DNA of 64,000 nt from Idiomarina seosinensis (GTDB taxonomy: Bacteria > Pseudomonadota > Gammaproteobacteria > Enterobacterales > Alteromonadaceae), in NCBI RefSeq assembly GCF_003987275.1, contig NZ_PIQF01000001.1, forward strand, positions 434,001 through 498,000. Direction: 5' to 3'. Below the pieces are notes generated by a model that ran no database searches, had not been told where the DNA came from, and worked only from the letters and a program-made list of their open reading frames with translations. A program made the position numbers and the translations under genes. The stretch's first letter is position 1; each line of letters opens with the position of its first letter. Shown here piece by piece: positions 28,372 through 35,821 of the stretch.

Positions 28372-29099
28372 TGACAACGGACCTGTTACCGGTTGTTTAT
28401 CAGGATCAATATTTAGCGGTTATTGATAAGCCAAGCGGCTTATTGGTTCATCGCAGCCGGCTCGCCAGTGGAGCCAGCCAATTTGCCATGCAGATGTTGC
28501 GTGATCAGTTAGGCCAGCATGTGTACCCCGTGCATCGCTTAGATCGTCCTACCTCCGGTTTGCTGGTGTTCGCTTTAGACAGCGAAACAGCGCGGTTAGT
28601 GAACCAGCAATGGGCCGAGCAAACTGTTGAGAAAACCTACCACGCAGTAGTTCGCGGTTATATTGATGACCAAGGTCTGATCGATTACCCATTAAAAGAA
28701 GAACTCGACAAAATTGCCGATAAAAATGCGCGAGAAGACAAAGAAGCGCAACAGGCCATCACCGAATACCGCTGCCTGGAGCGAGTCGAACTGCCCTTTA
28801 AAGTCAGTAAAAAGCACGACACCACGCGCTATTCACTGGTCGAATTAAAGCCAAAAACCGGCCGTAAGCATCAACTAAGACGACACATGTCGCACATTCG
28901 ACACCCGATTATCGGCGACAGCCGACACGGAGAAGGCCGCCATAACCGTTTTTTTCAGGACCAATTTGACAGCCATCGGTTATTGCTCGCAGCCACCAAC
29001 ATCCGCTTTCAACACCCCCATACCGACGAGTTACTCGATCTGTCCGTAGAATTGCCCGATGAGTTGATGAGGGCGTTTAGGGCGCGTTCGCTTGAGTGA
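28371..29099 (+). CDS. truC: tRNA pseudouridine(65) synthase TruC
   Basis: This 242-residue RluA-family enzyme makes pseudouridine at position 65 of tRNA. The catalytic aspartate lies in VHRLDRPTSGLLVFALD (about residues 54-70). KPKTGRKHQLRRHMSHIRHP (about 163-182) is the conserved C-terminal block. It uses a GTG start overlapping yqcC by one base. Length and order match the truC-yqcC pair of E. coli. After it the conserved region ends and the accessory island begins. Confidence 0.93.
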   Translation: MTTDLLPVVYQDQYLAVIDKPSGLLVHRSRLASGASQFAMQMLRDQLGQHVYPVHRLDRPTSGLLVFALDSETARLVNQQWAEQTVEKTYHAVVRGYIDDQGLIDYPLKEELDKIADKNAREDKEAQQAITEYRCLERVELPFKVSKKHDTTRYSLVELKPKTGRKHQLRRHMSHIRHPIIGDSRHGEGRHNRFFQDQFDSHRLLLAATNIRFQHPHTDELLDLSVELPDELMRAFRARSLE

Positions 29100-29165
29100 G
29101 CCGTTCTGAACCTGTTCAGTTGCACCCAACCTACGCACAGTGCTTAACTGTTATAGCTGTTAAAA

Positions 29166-29282
29166 GGGCTTTTAAAATAATATTACGGTTTTAAAGCCCA
29201 TTAAAAGCCTTTTGTTTTAAGTTTATTACGTTCCTTAAATAGTCTGCTATACTCCAATTATAGTTTTAAGGTCTATTTAAGG
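29166..29282 (+). promoter_or_regulatory. Operator-like inverted-repeat array and promoter of the HipB-like gene
   Basis: The gap between truC and the HTH gene holds inverted repeats: GGGCTTTTAAAA (29166-29177) with TTTTAAAGCCC (29189-29199), and CCTTAAATAG (29233-29242) with CTATTTAAGG (29273-29282). An extra TTTAAGG lies at 29265-29271. A TATACT box (29248-29253) lies between the second pair, so a repressor bound there would block RNA polymerase. HipB-type proteins autoregulate in this way; binding is inferred. Confidence 0.6.
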
Positions 29283-29290
29283 TTCTTTAT

Positions 29291-29611
29291 ATGGATTCTG
29301 AGCGTGTTTCAGCAATCATTGGTCAGCGAGTCAGGCAGTACCGGTTGAACCAGGATTTAACTCAGGAGGACTTAGCGACCTTAGCGAATGTCTCACTGAA
29401 TGCAGTTAAATCCGCCGAGGGTGGCAAAAGCACCTTACCGACCTATGTCGCGATTCTTCAGGCTTTGGGTCATATCGATAATTTACTGGCTGCGTTCCCG
29501 GACGAGGGCGTTTCTCCTGTGCAACTACTCAAAAGTAGCACCAAACAGAAGAAACGAGCGAGCGGTAAAACGCGTGTGCAACCTGCTGATGACAAGGAGT
29601 TGGACTGGTGA
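29291..29611 (+). CDS. XRE-family DNA-binding protein, HipB-like antitoxin
   Basis: The 106-residue protein has a lambda-repressor-type HTH over about residues 10-65 (RVRQYRLNQDLTQEDLATLA, then VSLNAVKSAEGGKST) and a basic, disordered C-terminal tail. The adjacent hipA remnant shows it was the antitoxin/repressor of a HipBA module. Its own reading frame is intact. The stop overlaps the hipA GTG by 4 nt. With hipA broken it may survive as an orphan autoregulator. Confidence 0.85.
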   Translation: MDSERVSAIIGQRVRQYRLNQDLTQEDLATLANVSLNAVKSAEGGKSTLPTYVAILQALGHIDNLLAAFPDEGVSPVQLLKSSTKQKKRASGKTRVQPADDKELDW

Positions 29612-30153
29612 TTAATACCATTGAAGTTCGCTACAAAGGTGAGCCTGCCGGTGCCTTAAACCATGCCTCCTGTTGGATGAAGGCAACCGACGCCATTTTG
29701 TGACCAAACGCTTTTACAGAATAGGCAATGAGAAAAGGCATATTCAAACGCTGACCGCTATTAAGCACGTGAATTATCACGACATTGGCGCTTTTTCTTA
29801 TGAAGAGCTGTTTCAGGTTGCCCGCCAGCTAAGATTGCCACGGGCGGACGCTATAGACTTGTTTCGCCGTATGGTCTTTAACCACGTAGCAACGAACCAC
29901 GACGATCATTCCAAGAACTTTGGTTTTATGCTGGAGGACAAACAATGGCGGTTGGGCCCGGCTTACGACGTTGCCTTTAGCTATAAACCCGGAAACCCTT
30001 GGGTAGAACAGCACTGGATGTCTTTAAATGGCAAGCGCAGCGGCCACACTCGCGGTGTCTCAATGGCGGAAGTTAGCCACTGAACATGATGTGCCAAAAG
30101 TGCTTACCGACTCAATAGATGCTCATCTCAGGCTGAAAGACTTTGGTAAGTAA
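29608..30153 (+). pseudogene. hipA kinase-toxin remnant (internal deletion plus frameshift)
   Basis: A GTG overlapping the antitoxin stop begins MINTIEVRYKGEPAGAL, a HipA N-terminus, but about 17 codons later the text jumps to the kinase C-lobe in another frame. From 29664 that frame reads LLLDEGNRRHFVTKRFYR and continues with the catalytic loop NHVATNHDDHSKNFGF and PAYDVAFSY; it stops at 30083. The tail resumes in a third frame as LATEHDVPKVLTDSIDAHLR and stops at 30153. Roughly half of a normal 430-440-residue HipA is missing, including the N-lobe and ATP loop, so no active toxin is expected. Confidence 0.88.
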
Positions 30154-30228
30154 ACAATGGGAATCTGGGTGACTTCCCGCTGTTGTGTGCAATGAACGAA
30201 GTCCGGACGCCGCTATGTCGTAACCGCT

Positions 30229-30438
30229 TCAGGATTCGACTTTTCGCCTTTGGGGCATAATTAAAAGCTTCCATACCCAATAGCCGGTCGCTAGGGCGTA
30301 AAGTACATTTCTTCCCAAGAACATCCAGTCAAAACCTTTACTCGGCCAATAAAAGACAATATTCACAATAGCGGCCACAAAAAGTATGGAGCAAACAATA
30401 GCGAATAAAAGCAAAAAAGATTGTTTAAAAGAAGACAT
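30229..30438 (-). CDS. Small membrane protein, unknown
   Basis: From the ATG at 30438 (GAGG about 9 nt upstream) the product is 69 residues, MSSFKQSFLLLFAIVCSILF..., with two hydrophobic segments (about 7-27 and 43-58) and a basic C-terminus. An upstream in-frame extension to 30513 is Arg-rich and unlikely. I do not recognise a family. It stands alone between the hipA remnant and an IS256 fragment, so it may be a local orphan or a spurious reading. Confidence 0.5.
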   Translation of the reverse strand: MSSFKQSFLLLFAIVCSILFVAAIVNIVFYWPSKGFDWMFLGRNVLYALATGYWVWKLLIMPQRRKVES

Positions 30439-30570
30439 AGAGCGACGTCCTCGTTCATTACGAATACTGAACCTACGATAATTTTTTGAATACGAAAAGG
30501 CAACTAACCACATAACTTAAAACAAGAAACTGCGGAATGAAGGCCCGTGGCAAGGCTTGCAAGGTGATAC

Positions 30571-30867
30571 GAGACTGTTCAATATTCTGTGTCAGCCAAG
30601 TTTTCATAAATCTATGTGGCCATCCAGTCGACCTTCAAAGTGGATGGTTAGCTGAGACAATGTCAGGTTCCAGTTCTGCACCGGATGTGACCAGCGCTCA
30701 GTTGCCTTTAACATACCCGCGTACATTACATAGTCGGGGTCTTTAAAATACGCTGAGAGTGTAGCCCATTTATTGCGCCAGGATTGAATAACGATGGGAT
30801 ATTTATCGCCCCATTTGGCTTCTAAATCATCCAGCGCGCTCTCGGCAGCGGACAGTGTCACACGCAT
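30571..30867 (-). mobile_element. IS256-family transposase 3' remnant
   Basis: Minus-strand reading 30867-30604 gives 87 codons of IS256 transposase C-terminus: ALDDLEAKWGDKYPIVIQSW and HPVQNWNLTLSQLTIHFEGR are characteristic. Between YFKDPD and MYAGMLKATERW about 40 residues are missing in frame, including the block that normally carries the last catalytic glutamate. After the stop, GAGACTGTTCAATATTCTGTGTC (30571-30593 on the plus strand) looks like the element's terminal inverted repeat. The 5' part and other end are not found. Inactive. Confidence 0.8.
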
Positions 30868-30961
30868 AAGGGGTAAGTGGAAAATGTACCCTTTGCTAGT
30901 ACTTGATAGCTATTATTTTTTATTTTACAAAGAATATGCACATGTTAAAAAAGTAGGGTTG

Positions 30962-31438
30962 ATGATGCTTCGCAACTTTTTAATGGGAACGCTAATTTTG
31001 ATATTTAGCTCATTTGTTATAGCGAATGGGGGTAGTGAAGAACAAGAAATGGTTACTATTTCAAAGGAGGAAAGCTCACTAATTGAACTATACAATAGCC
31101 AAGCAATAAATTCTGAGCAATATAACAACCTTCTATCAATGGGGGTTAAAGATGATGATGTACTGGCCACTACAAAACGTAGGGATGGGCAGAAGTTAGT
31201 ACAACAGTCGCGCTCTACTACTAATACGGCTCCTCCAACCCCCCACCTTCCTCAAGACGGTGATACAATTACGTACAAGTGGGAAAGTGAAAGGAACGGG
31301 AAAATCTATGGCCATAAGAGGACTGAAGAGTATCAAGAGTCAGGTGGCTCAGGCGGATGGTATGTGATTTTCTACTCAGAAACATTCTTACGAGACGCTC
31401 CCGAAGATGATGAGGATGACTCTCGTGATCCTGAGTAG
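30962..31438 (+). CDS. Secreted protein of unknown function
   Basis: I use the first of two consecutive ATGs, giving 158 residues. The N-terminus is a signal peptide (MLRNFLMGTLILIFSSFVIA), followed by helical text (EESSLIELYNSQAINSEQYN), a proline/threonine-rich linker and a C-terminal part with ITYKWESERNGKIYGHKR and an acidic tail (EDDEDDSRDPE). No family is recognised. The DNA here is visibly A/T-richer than the surroundings, consistent with acquisition. A hairpin at 31455-31476 follows. Upstream extension runs back into the IS256 fragment and is rejected. Confidence 0.6.
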   Translation: MMLRNFLMGTLILIFSSFVIANGGSEEQEMVTISKEESSLIELYNSQAINSEQYNNLLSMGVKDDDVLATTKRRDGQKLVQQSRSTTNTAPPTPHLPQDGDTITYKWESERNGKIYGHKRTEEYQESGGSGGWYVIFYSETFLRDAPEDDEDDSRDPE

Positions 31439-31454
31439 CAGAAATGTAAAGGAA

Positions 31455-31476
31455 TGGCAGCACTTTGGTGCTGCCA
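31455..31476 (+). terminator. Hairpin after the secreted-protein gene
   Basis: TGGCAGCAC-TTTG-GTGCTGCCA is a perfect 9-bp stem with a 4-nt loop, 16 nt after the stop at 31438. No T-run follows, so it may act as a weak terminator or an mRNA-end stabiliser. Confidence 0.5.
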
Positions 31477-31512
31477 TACAAAATAGTAGAGCTGTTAATG
31501 ACCGCTCTCGAC

Positions 31513-31877
31513 TGTGAGTTCAATTGGTGAATGCAACGCTATCCTTATTTAAGGGAGGGTTGCGTCATGAACCGAAGAAAACGTATTTACTATACACAGA
31601 GCAAAAAGCACTGATTTGGGATAGGTACAAGCAAGGCGATTCGTTGCACGATATCGCTAAAATGTTTGACCGTTACCATTCGTCTATAATGCCGACCATC
31701 TACCAAACAGGCTTCTCAGGCAGTATTTCCCAAAGGGCACCGATTTATCAGTTCACAGTCAACAGAAGTTAAGCAGCATCGCAAGACAGTTAAACGAACG
31801 CCCGAGAAAAACGCAAAACTATGAATGTCCAGCTGAGAGGTTTAAACAATGTGTTGCACTGAACGATTGAACTCACA
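31513..31877 (+). mobile_element. Internally deleted IS30-type element with both terminal inverted repeats (365 bp)
   Basis: The left end TGTGAGTTCAAT... (31513-31539) and the reverse complement of the right end (31851-31877) match at 22 of 27 positions, marking both boundaries. Inside, the transposase N-terminus starts at the ATG at 31567 (MNRRKRIYYT), shifts frame, and continues QKALIWDRYKQGDSLHDIA; after DRYHSS it degenerates. The C-terminus LNERPRKTQNYECPAERF plus KQCVALND is intact up to the stop at 31868-31870, inside the right repeat. Most of the catalytic domain is gone, so it could only be mobilised by a transposase in trans. No clear target duplication is visible. Confidence 0.85.
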
Positions 31878-31915
31878 ACACAAACCAGCCCCAAAACACA
31901 AAAAAAGGAGTCACC

Positions 31916-32281
31916 ATGACCTACCAAGCGATCAACTTCAAAAACAAGCTTGGTCTGTTTAATGAGCAATGGTCACCGAAGGTCATTGCCGCGATGAACG
32001 ACTATCAGTTCAAAGTTGTGAAGGTTCAGGGTGACTCTGTCTGGCACGAGCATAAGGATACGGATGAGACCTTCATCGTTCTTGCCGGCTGTCTGCGAAT
32101 CGATTTTAGGGATGGGCATGTTGAGCTGTCCGAGGGGGAAATGTACGTCGTACCAAAAGGTGTCGAACATAAGCCCTATGCGGAGCACGAAGCCCAGATT
32201 TTACTTATCGAGCCGCGAGGTGTTGTGAACACCGGTGAAGAAAAAGGCAGCAAAACGGCAGAGAACGACGTTTGGATCTAA
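31916..32281 (+). CDS. Single-domain cupin protein
   Basis: The 121-residue protein has one cupin barrel: motif 1 is WHEHKDTDETFIVLAGCLRI (about residues 40-59, metal ligands His41, His43 and Glu48) and motif 2 includes GEMYVVPKGVEHKPYAE (about 75-91, fourth ligand His). A strong AAGGAG ribosome site precedes the ATG. Such small cupins bind a metal and have varied roles; no substrate can be named. It lies just outside the right repeat of the IS30-type element. Confidence 0.85.
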   Translation: MTYQAINFKNKLGLFNEQWSPKVIAAMNDYQFKVVKVQGDSVWHEHKDTDETFIVLAGCLRIDFRDGHVELSEGEMYVVPKGVEHKPYAEHEAQILLIEPRGVVNTGEEKGSKTAENDVWI

Positions 32282-32298
32282 GATATCAGCTTCGTCTG

Positions 32299-32829
32299 TC
32301 AGCTAAAGTCGAATATTGCCACTTCGAGTGAGCTACACCCTGAGGCATCATTAAATTCTATGTAGTACCTTGTTGGAAAACCAAAGTTTTCGTCGAATGC
32401 GGGAAGCTGATCTTTCTCGGAAAAACTGTAAGCAACAACTTGGGGGCTTTTTTCAAGTTCCGCCTCTAAATACGCAAAAATTTCATCAATAGTACCAAAA
32501 TGGTCACCAGAAGGCGCTTGCCACTCGATACCCGTGTCGACTGCTGTAATGCTAGTGATTTCGTTATCATTGACAGTAACTTTAAGCGCTGGCGCTTCAT
32601 CTGTTGCTGAACTAGAAGAATTGCTGCAGGCTTGGTTGAGCTTAAAGTTATAGCCGAAACTGTAATCGACCAAGCCGTTTGACTGCCAGAGCTCCTCAGC
32701 GTCATTTAAGTCAACCATAACATCATTAATTCGAGGGTCTGGATTCGATCCTGAGTTAGAGTTATTTGAGTCCGCCCCACCACAGGACGTTAATGTGATT
32801 GTAAAAAGAATAGATAAAATCCGTTTCAC
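32299..32829 (-). CDS. DUF6174-like lipoprotein
   Basis: The 176-residue protein starts MKRILSILFTITLTSC, a lipoprotein signal with a short lipobox (LTSC). After an Asn/Ser-rich linker, the text LWQSNGLVDYSFGYNFKLNQAC, LKVTVNDNEITSITAV and a C-terminal RYYIEFNDASGCSSLEV fit a DUF6174-type fold with a conserved cysteine. Function is unknown. It is convergent with the cupin gene, ending 18 nt away. Confidence 0.75.
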   Translation of the reverse strand: MKRILSILFTITLTSCGGADSNNSNSGSNPDPRINDVMVDLNDAEELWQSNGLVDYSFGYNFKLNQACSNSSSSATDEAPALKVTVNDNEITSITAVDTGIEWQAPSGDHFGTIDEIFAYLEAELEKSPQVVAYSFSEKDQLPAFDENFGFPTRYYIEFNDASGCSSLEVAIFDFS

Positions 32830-32956
32830 TACTTCCTCCAGAATATCTTGAAATTAACACTGATTATCTTATTTTTATGTTTAAATAATGTTATCAGTAA
32901 TTTATTTATACTAAAAGTATAGAAGTCTTTAAGCTTGCCGGGAGTAACTTAGATTT

Positions 32957-33349
32957 ATGGGAGTTGCTTTAAAAGTTCTAATAGTTTGGATGGGGATTCT
33001 TGTGCTCGCCATTGCTAACGGACTACTACGGGAATCCTTACTTGTTCCTGTATTAGAAACCATGGGCGCACTGGTATTGAGCGGGCTGATACTCTCATCG
33101 TTGATCATTGCTGTGGCATACGTGTCGCTTCCTTGGCTGCAAATTAGCGGCCACGCTCAGCTCTTCGCAGTTGGGACTAGCTGGCTCGCGCTGACGCTTA
33201 TTTTTGAATTTTCGTTTGGACTTTGGCAAGGCAAATCGTGGCTTGAATTGCTTGAGGCCTATACATTTAAAGATGGCAATATCTGGCTTGTTGTTCTTAT
33301 GGTAACGACGCTTTCTCCCTATATCGCGGCTAAGTTCAGAGGGTGGTGA
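32957..33349 (+). CDS. Small integral membrane protein, unknown
   Basis: The 130-residue protein has about four hydrophobic helices (near residues 5-22, 33-56, 63-88, 107-124) with charged loops, and no recognised motif beyond FEFSFGLWQGKSWLELLEAY. A start at 32957 is plausible: GGGAG lies about 17 nt upstream and no better one is seen. It is convergent with the DUF6768-like gene, ending 18 nt away. Confidence 0.6.
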   Translation: MGVALKVLIVWMGILVLAIANGLLRESLLVPVLETMGALVLSGLILSSLIIAVAYVSLPWLQISGHAQLFAVGTSWLALTLIFEFSFGLWQGKSWLELLEAYTFKDGNIWLVVLMVTTLSPYIAAKFRGW

Positions 33350-33366
33350 CTCCATATATTTGCTTC

Positions 33367-33723
33367 TTACCGTTGCGCCTTTAACCGAAGCTCCATCAAC
33401 CGAATTTCTTTTGCAATAAAGTTGCGGTTACTTTGCGAAAATATCCACAATTTGGTGGCGACCTGCGCATTAAAGCTAAGTATTAAGCACACGCCCCAAA
33501 ACACTTGTTGTGATTGTTCTGCATTGAAGAACTTGTAGCCTGTAAAAAAGATAATAGCGGTTAATAAGATGGCGAGTACATAGCTCAATTTGACGAGCCC
33601 CGCTGTCGAAGATTGAAAGCCGAGTTTCAGGTAGCCAGTTATACCCTGATTTTCCTTCATCAACTCATCAAGCTCTTGAGATGCGCTGGATACTTGCTCT
33701 TTAGTACGGTCATTGTCTGTCAT
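33367..33723 (-). CDS. DUF6768-like membrane protein
   Basis: Using the third of three clustered ATGs (33723; a GGGA site then sits 9 nt upstream) gives 118 residues. An acidic helical N-terminus (EQVSSASQELDELMKENQ) is followed by two membrane helices (about 50-68 and 77-95) and SNRNFIAKEIRLMELRL at the end, the pattern of DUF6768 proteins. The ATGs at 33729 and 33732 are alternatives; the longer reading from 33876 is Arg/Lys-rich and unlikely. Function is unknown. Confidence 0.65.
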   Translation of the reverse strand: MTDNDRTKEQVSSASQELDELMKENQGITGYLKLGFQSSTAGLVKLSYVLAILLTAIIFFTGYKFFNAEQSQQVFWGVCLILSFNAQVATKLWIFSQSNRNFIAKEIRLMELRLKAQR

Positions 33724-33968
33724 TGTCATCATTCCCGTTGCCCGAAAGTTACTTTGATTATGGCGCAGAAAAGACGAACGCGCACTGTTTTGGTACCCTT
33801 TGGGTGATTTAACTCTTTTAATGGACCGCATACCTATAACCTCCCACTTGGTATAACTCAACGCCAGCCGTTCCAACGTGGAATAGACAGTTAACTAGAA
33901 GTCACTTATTTGATTTTCCTGACTAAAGAAATTACCTTGGTTTAAAACCAAAACACAGAGGAAGTGAC

Positions 33969-34433
33969 ATGATGAAATATTCTTTTGCCGGACTCATCGG
34001 CCTATTCGTAATTAGCGGTTGCGCATCTACAACAACGACCGCTGAATACCCTAACTTACCAGTTACCGATAATGAATTAGCAGAGGCTAAATGGGCTGAG
34101 CTGGAGAGGTTCCCGGCACGTTATCCCAAGCAAGCAGTTATTAACTCGTTAGAAGGTTGCGCAACGGTTGAATATGTAATAACTCCAGATAACCAGGTCC
34201 AAGACATTTCAGTTGTCGAGTCAACTGATACGCATTTTTCGGCCGCGGCTAAAGATGTTGTGACAAACTGGAAATGGAGTGAGCTTCCTAACAATATTGT
34301 TTCTGAGCCGGTGAAAACCCAAACACGCTTTGATTTTTGCATGGATAAAGGAAATCAGGCATGCGATACAATAGAACCAGAATATTCTTGCCCAGGTGAA
34401 GATATTATTTATTCACGCGGTATGGCCAGGTAA
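33969..34433 (+). CDS. Lipoprotein with TonB C-terminal-like domain
   Basis: The 154-residue protein has a lipoprotein signal ending ISGC and, from about residue 43, a TonB C-terminal-like domain: RFPARYPKQAVINSLEGCATVEYVI, then ISVVESTDTHFSAAAKDVV and NWKW. Unlike TonB it has no membrane-spanning energy-coupling helix or proline-rich spacer. The C-terminal extension carries several cysteines (FDFCMDKGNQACDTIEPEYSC). A GAGGAAG site precedes the first ATG; the second is 3 nt on. Envelope location is likely, the role unknown. Confidence 0.75.
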   Translation: MMKYSFAGLIGLFVISGCASTTTTAEYPNLPVTDNELAEAKWAELERFPARYPKQAVINSLEGCATVEYVITPDNQVQDISVVESTDTHFSAAAKDVVTNWKWSELPNNIVSEPVKTQTRFDFCMDKGNQACDTIEPEYSCPGEDIIYSRGMAR

Positions 34434-34446
34434 ATGGGGAAGTACA

Positions 34447-34671
34447 GTGTTCAACCTGACTCAGAAAGAGCTCAATGCCGTTATTAAAAAGCACACAGCT
34501 TTCGCGATATTTTTGGCATTAGTTCCGATTGTTTTCATAAAAGTTATTGCGATTTTTGCGGGCAATATGGACTATTTATTAATTTTGCTTATGCCAATAA
34601 TTATTGTTGGCGCTTGCGCAAACTTATTGAAGAACGTGTTAACGGATATTCGGGAAAAGAGCCACCAGTAG
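34447..34671 (+). CDS. Small two-helix membrane protein, unknown
   Basis: From the GTG at 34447 (GGGGA six nt upstream) the product is 74 residues with two hydrophobic helices (about 18-37 and 43-60) and a charged tail. An ATG at 34396 would overlap the preceding gene and lacks a ribosome site. I do not recognise it. It follows the TonB-like lipoprotein by 13 nt, so they may be cotranscribed. Confidence 0.5.
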   Translation: MFNLTQKELNAVIKKHTAFAIFLALVPIVFIKVIAIFAGNMDYLLILLMPIIIVGACANLLKNVLTDIREKSHQ

Positions 34672-34688
34672 CAAGGAGGCTCTGAAAA

Positions 34689-34850
34689 TCAATTGAAGAA
34701 CCGCCTTTTCCGGCCGAATAAACCGAACCAGAATAGCACCTCAAAAATAACTCCCAGAATAAGAAACATAACCCCTCCGCCAGGAACCCCGATGATATAA
34801 CAGGCGATAGCGGCAGCGAGACAGGATAACGCGAGCAGAACTCTGATCAT
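34689..34850 (-). CDS. 53-residue membrane protein
   Basis: An uninterrupted minus-strand frame gives MIRVLLALSCLAAAIACYII, then VPGGGVMFLILGVIFEVLFW and the basic end GLFGRKRRFF. It has two hydrophobic helices joined by VPGGG and a positive C-terminus, a typical small membrane protein layout. A weak AGAGAA site lies 6 nt before the ATG. It is too short to be certain; the smooth hydrophobic pattern and charge arrangement support it. Convergent with the gene ending at 34671. Confidence 0.55.
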   Translation of the reverse strand: MIRVLLALSCLAAAIACYIIGVPGGGVMFLILGVIFEVLFWFGLFGRKRRFFN

Positions 34851-34908
34851 TGATTTCTCTTTTTTTTTTGCTAAGACTTAGTTAAGTCTATGATAAGAGG
34901 AATAGATA

Positions 34909-35229
34909 ATGAACAAATTTATTTTAGCGACAGCGGTTAGTTTGTTTGCAGCCCCAGCGTTTGCCTGGGCTCCATCAGGCGATGAACAGAAAATCCCTGA
35001 GAATATCCAAGCTGAAATCCAGCTATATGCCGAGCTTGGTGCATCTGCGACTGGCGAAGAGTTCGCTCGAGCTTTTGAGGAAAACTGGGATCAAAATACT
35101 GATGAGTACTTATATTTCAGTATGCGTTCAATTGAGGTGTTGGGTGTAGAGCTGGCGGGACAGTTATACGGTGCCGGAGCATTGTGGCCCAGAACACCAA
35201 CGACTCTGACTGTTTCCAACGCGGACTGA
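34909..35229 (+). CDS. Small secreted protein, unknown
   Basis: The 106-residue protein has a clear signal peptide (MNKFILATAVSLFAAPAFA) and a short acidic mature part (PENIQAEIQLYAELGASATG, then WDQNTDEYLYFSMRSIEVLG). An AGAGGAA site lies about 9 nt upstream. No family is recognised. It is convergent with the secreted-protein gene ending at 35241. Confidence 0.65.
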   Translation: MNKFILATAVSLFAAPAFAWAPSGDEQKIPENIQAEIQLYAELGASATGEEFARAFEENWDQNTDEYLYFSMRSIEVLGVELAGQLYGAGALWPRTPTTLTVSNAD

Positions 35230-35240
35230 AGAACAGGGCG

Positions 35241-35678
35241 CTATTCTGCGTCCTGACTGCTATTATGCGGAAAAGTGACATTGCTATTACTTATGCCGAC
35301 GTCGAATAATTCCTCTCCGTGGTAAATAAAGGTCAGTGTTACGGTGACAATATCTGTTGCAGTCTCGTAGGTAGCCGACCTTGATTCGGAGCAATATTGG
35401 CCGCTAGTGCACGGAGACGGTGGAATCTGCTCAACATCAGTTAATTTAGCTTCTCCATGGCTTTGATGAACTAATTTTGCCGTTTTATCCAAATCAAACT
35501 GATTGGAATGAATAACGTCGCCTTGAGCATCCCAAACTTTTACAGACAGCCGTTCAAATTCTTTATTGTGTTTGAGTTGCACACAAGCTTCGGCGGAACA
35601 GGTTGGTGCTGGTTGGTCCGCGTATGCGACAGCAGACGCTAGTAAGCATGATACTGCTATTAATAGATACATTTTCAT
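35241..35678 (-). CDS. Small secreted cysteine-containing protein, unknown
   Basis: The 145-residue protein has a signal peptide (MKMYLLIAVSCLLASAVAYA) and a mature domain with four cysteines in two pairs (CSAEAC and CTSGQYC), which could form disulfides. Beta-rich text (RLSVKVWDAQGDVIHS, IVTVTLTFIYHGEELFDVG) suggests a small beta-sandwich. No family is recognised. It is the last gene of the accessory stretch before dapD. Confidence 0.65.
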   Translation of the reverse strand: MKMYLLIAVSCLLASAVAYADQPAPTCSAEACVQLKHNKEFERLSVKVWDAQGDVIHSNQFDLDKTAKLVHQSHGEAKLTDVEQIPPSPCTSGQYCSESRSATYETATDIVTVTLTFIYHGEELFDVGISNSNVTFPHNSSQDAE

Positions 35679-35798
35679 CTGGAGAGTCCTTGTCTAATCG
35701 CTAAGAGTATATTCTTACGCAACTACGCCGATTTCATTCCTTGGCATACTACAGAAACGCACCAGCTTATGATTAGCAAAGGGCAAATCCAGTGTCAA

Positions 35799-35821
35799 GC
35801 AGCGTCGTTATTCGACGCTGC
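35799..35821 (-). terminator. Hairpin around the dapD stop codon
   Basis: GCAGCGTCG (35799-35807) pairs with CGACGCTGC (35813-35821), a perfect 9-bp stem with a 5-nt loop that contains the dapD TAA. No long T-run follows on the minus strand, so termination is possible but unproven. Confidence 0.4.

Noticed and set aside
29673-30083. Standalone kinase gene at the hipA C-lobe
   Set aside because: It lacks the N-lobe and ATP loop, opens at a TTG without a ribosome site, and flanking frames carry the rest of hipA, so it is debris.
30537-30746. Plus-strand frame over the IS256 remnant
   Set aside because: It is antisense to recognisable transposase codons.
30794-30961. Upstream extension of the secreted protein at 30962
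   Set aside because: It runs through the IS256 remnant and precedes the signal peptide.
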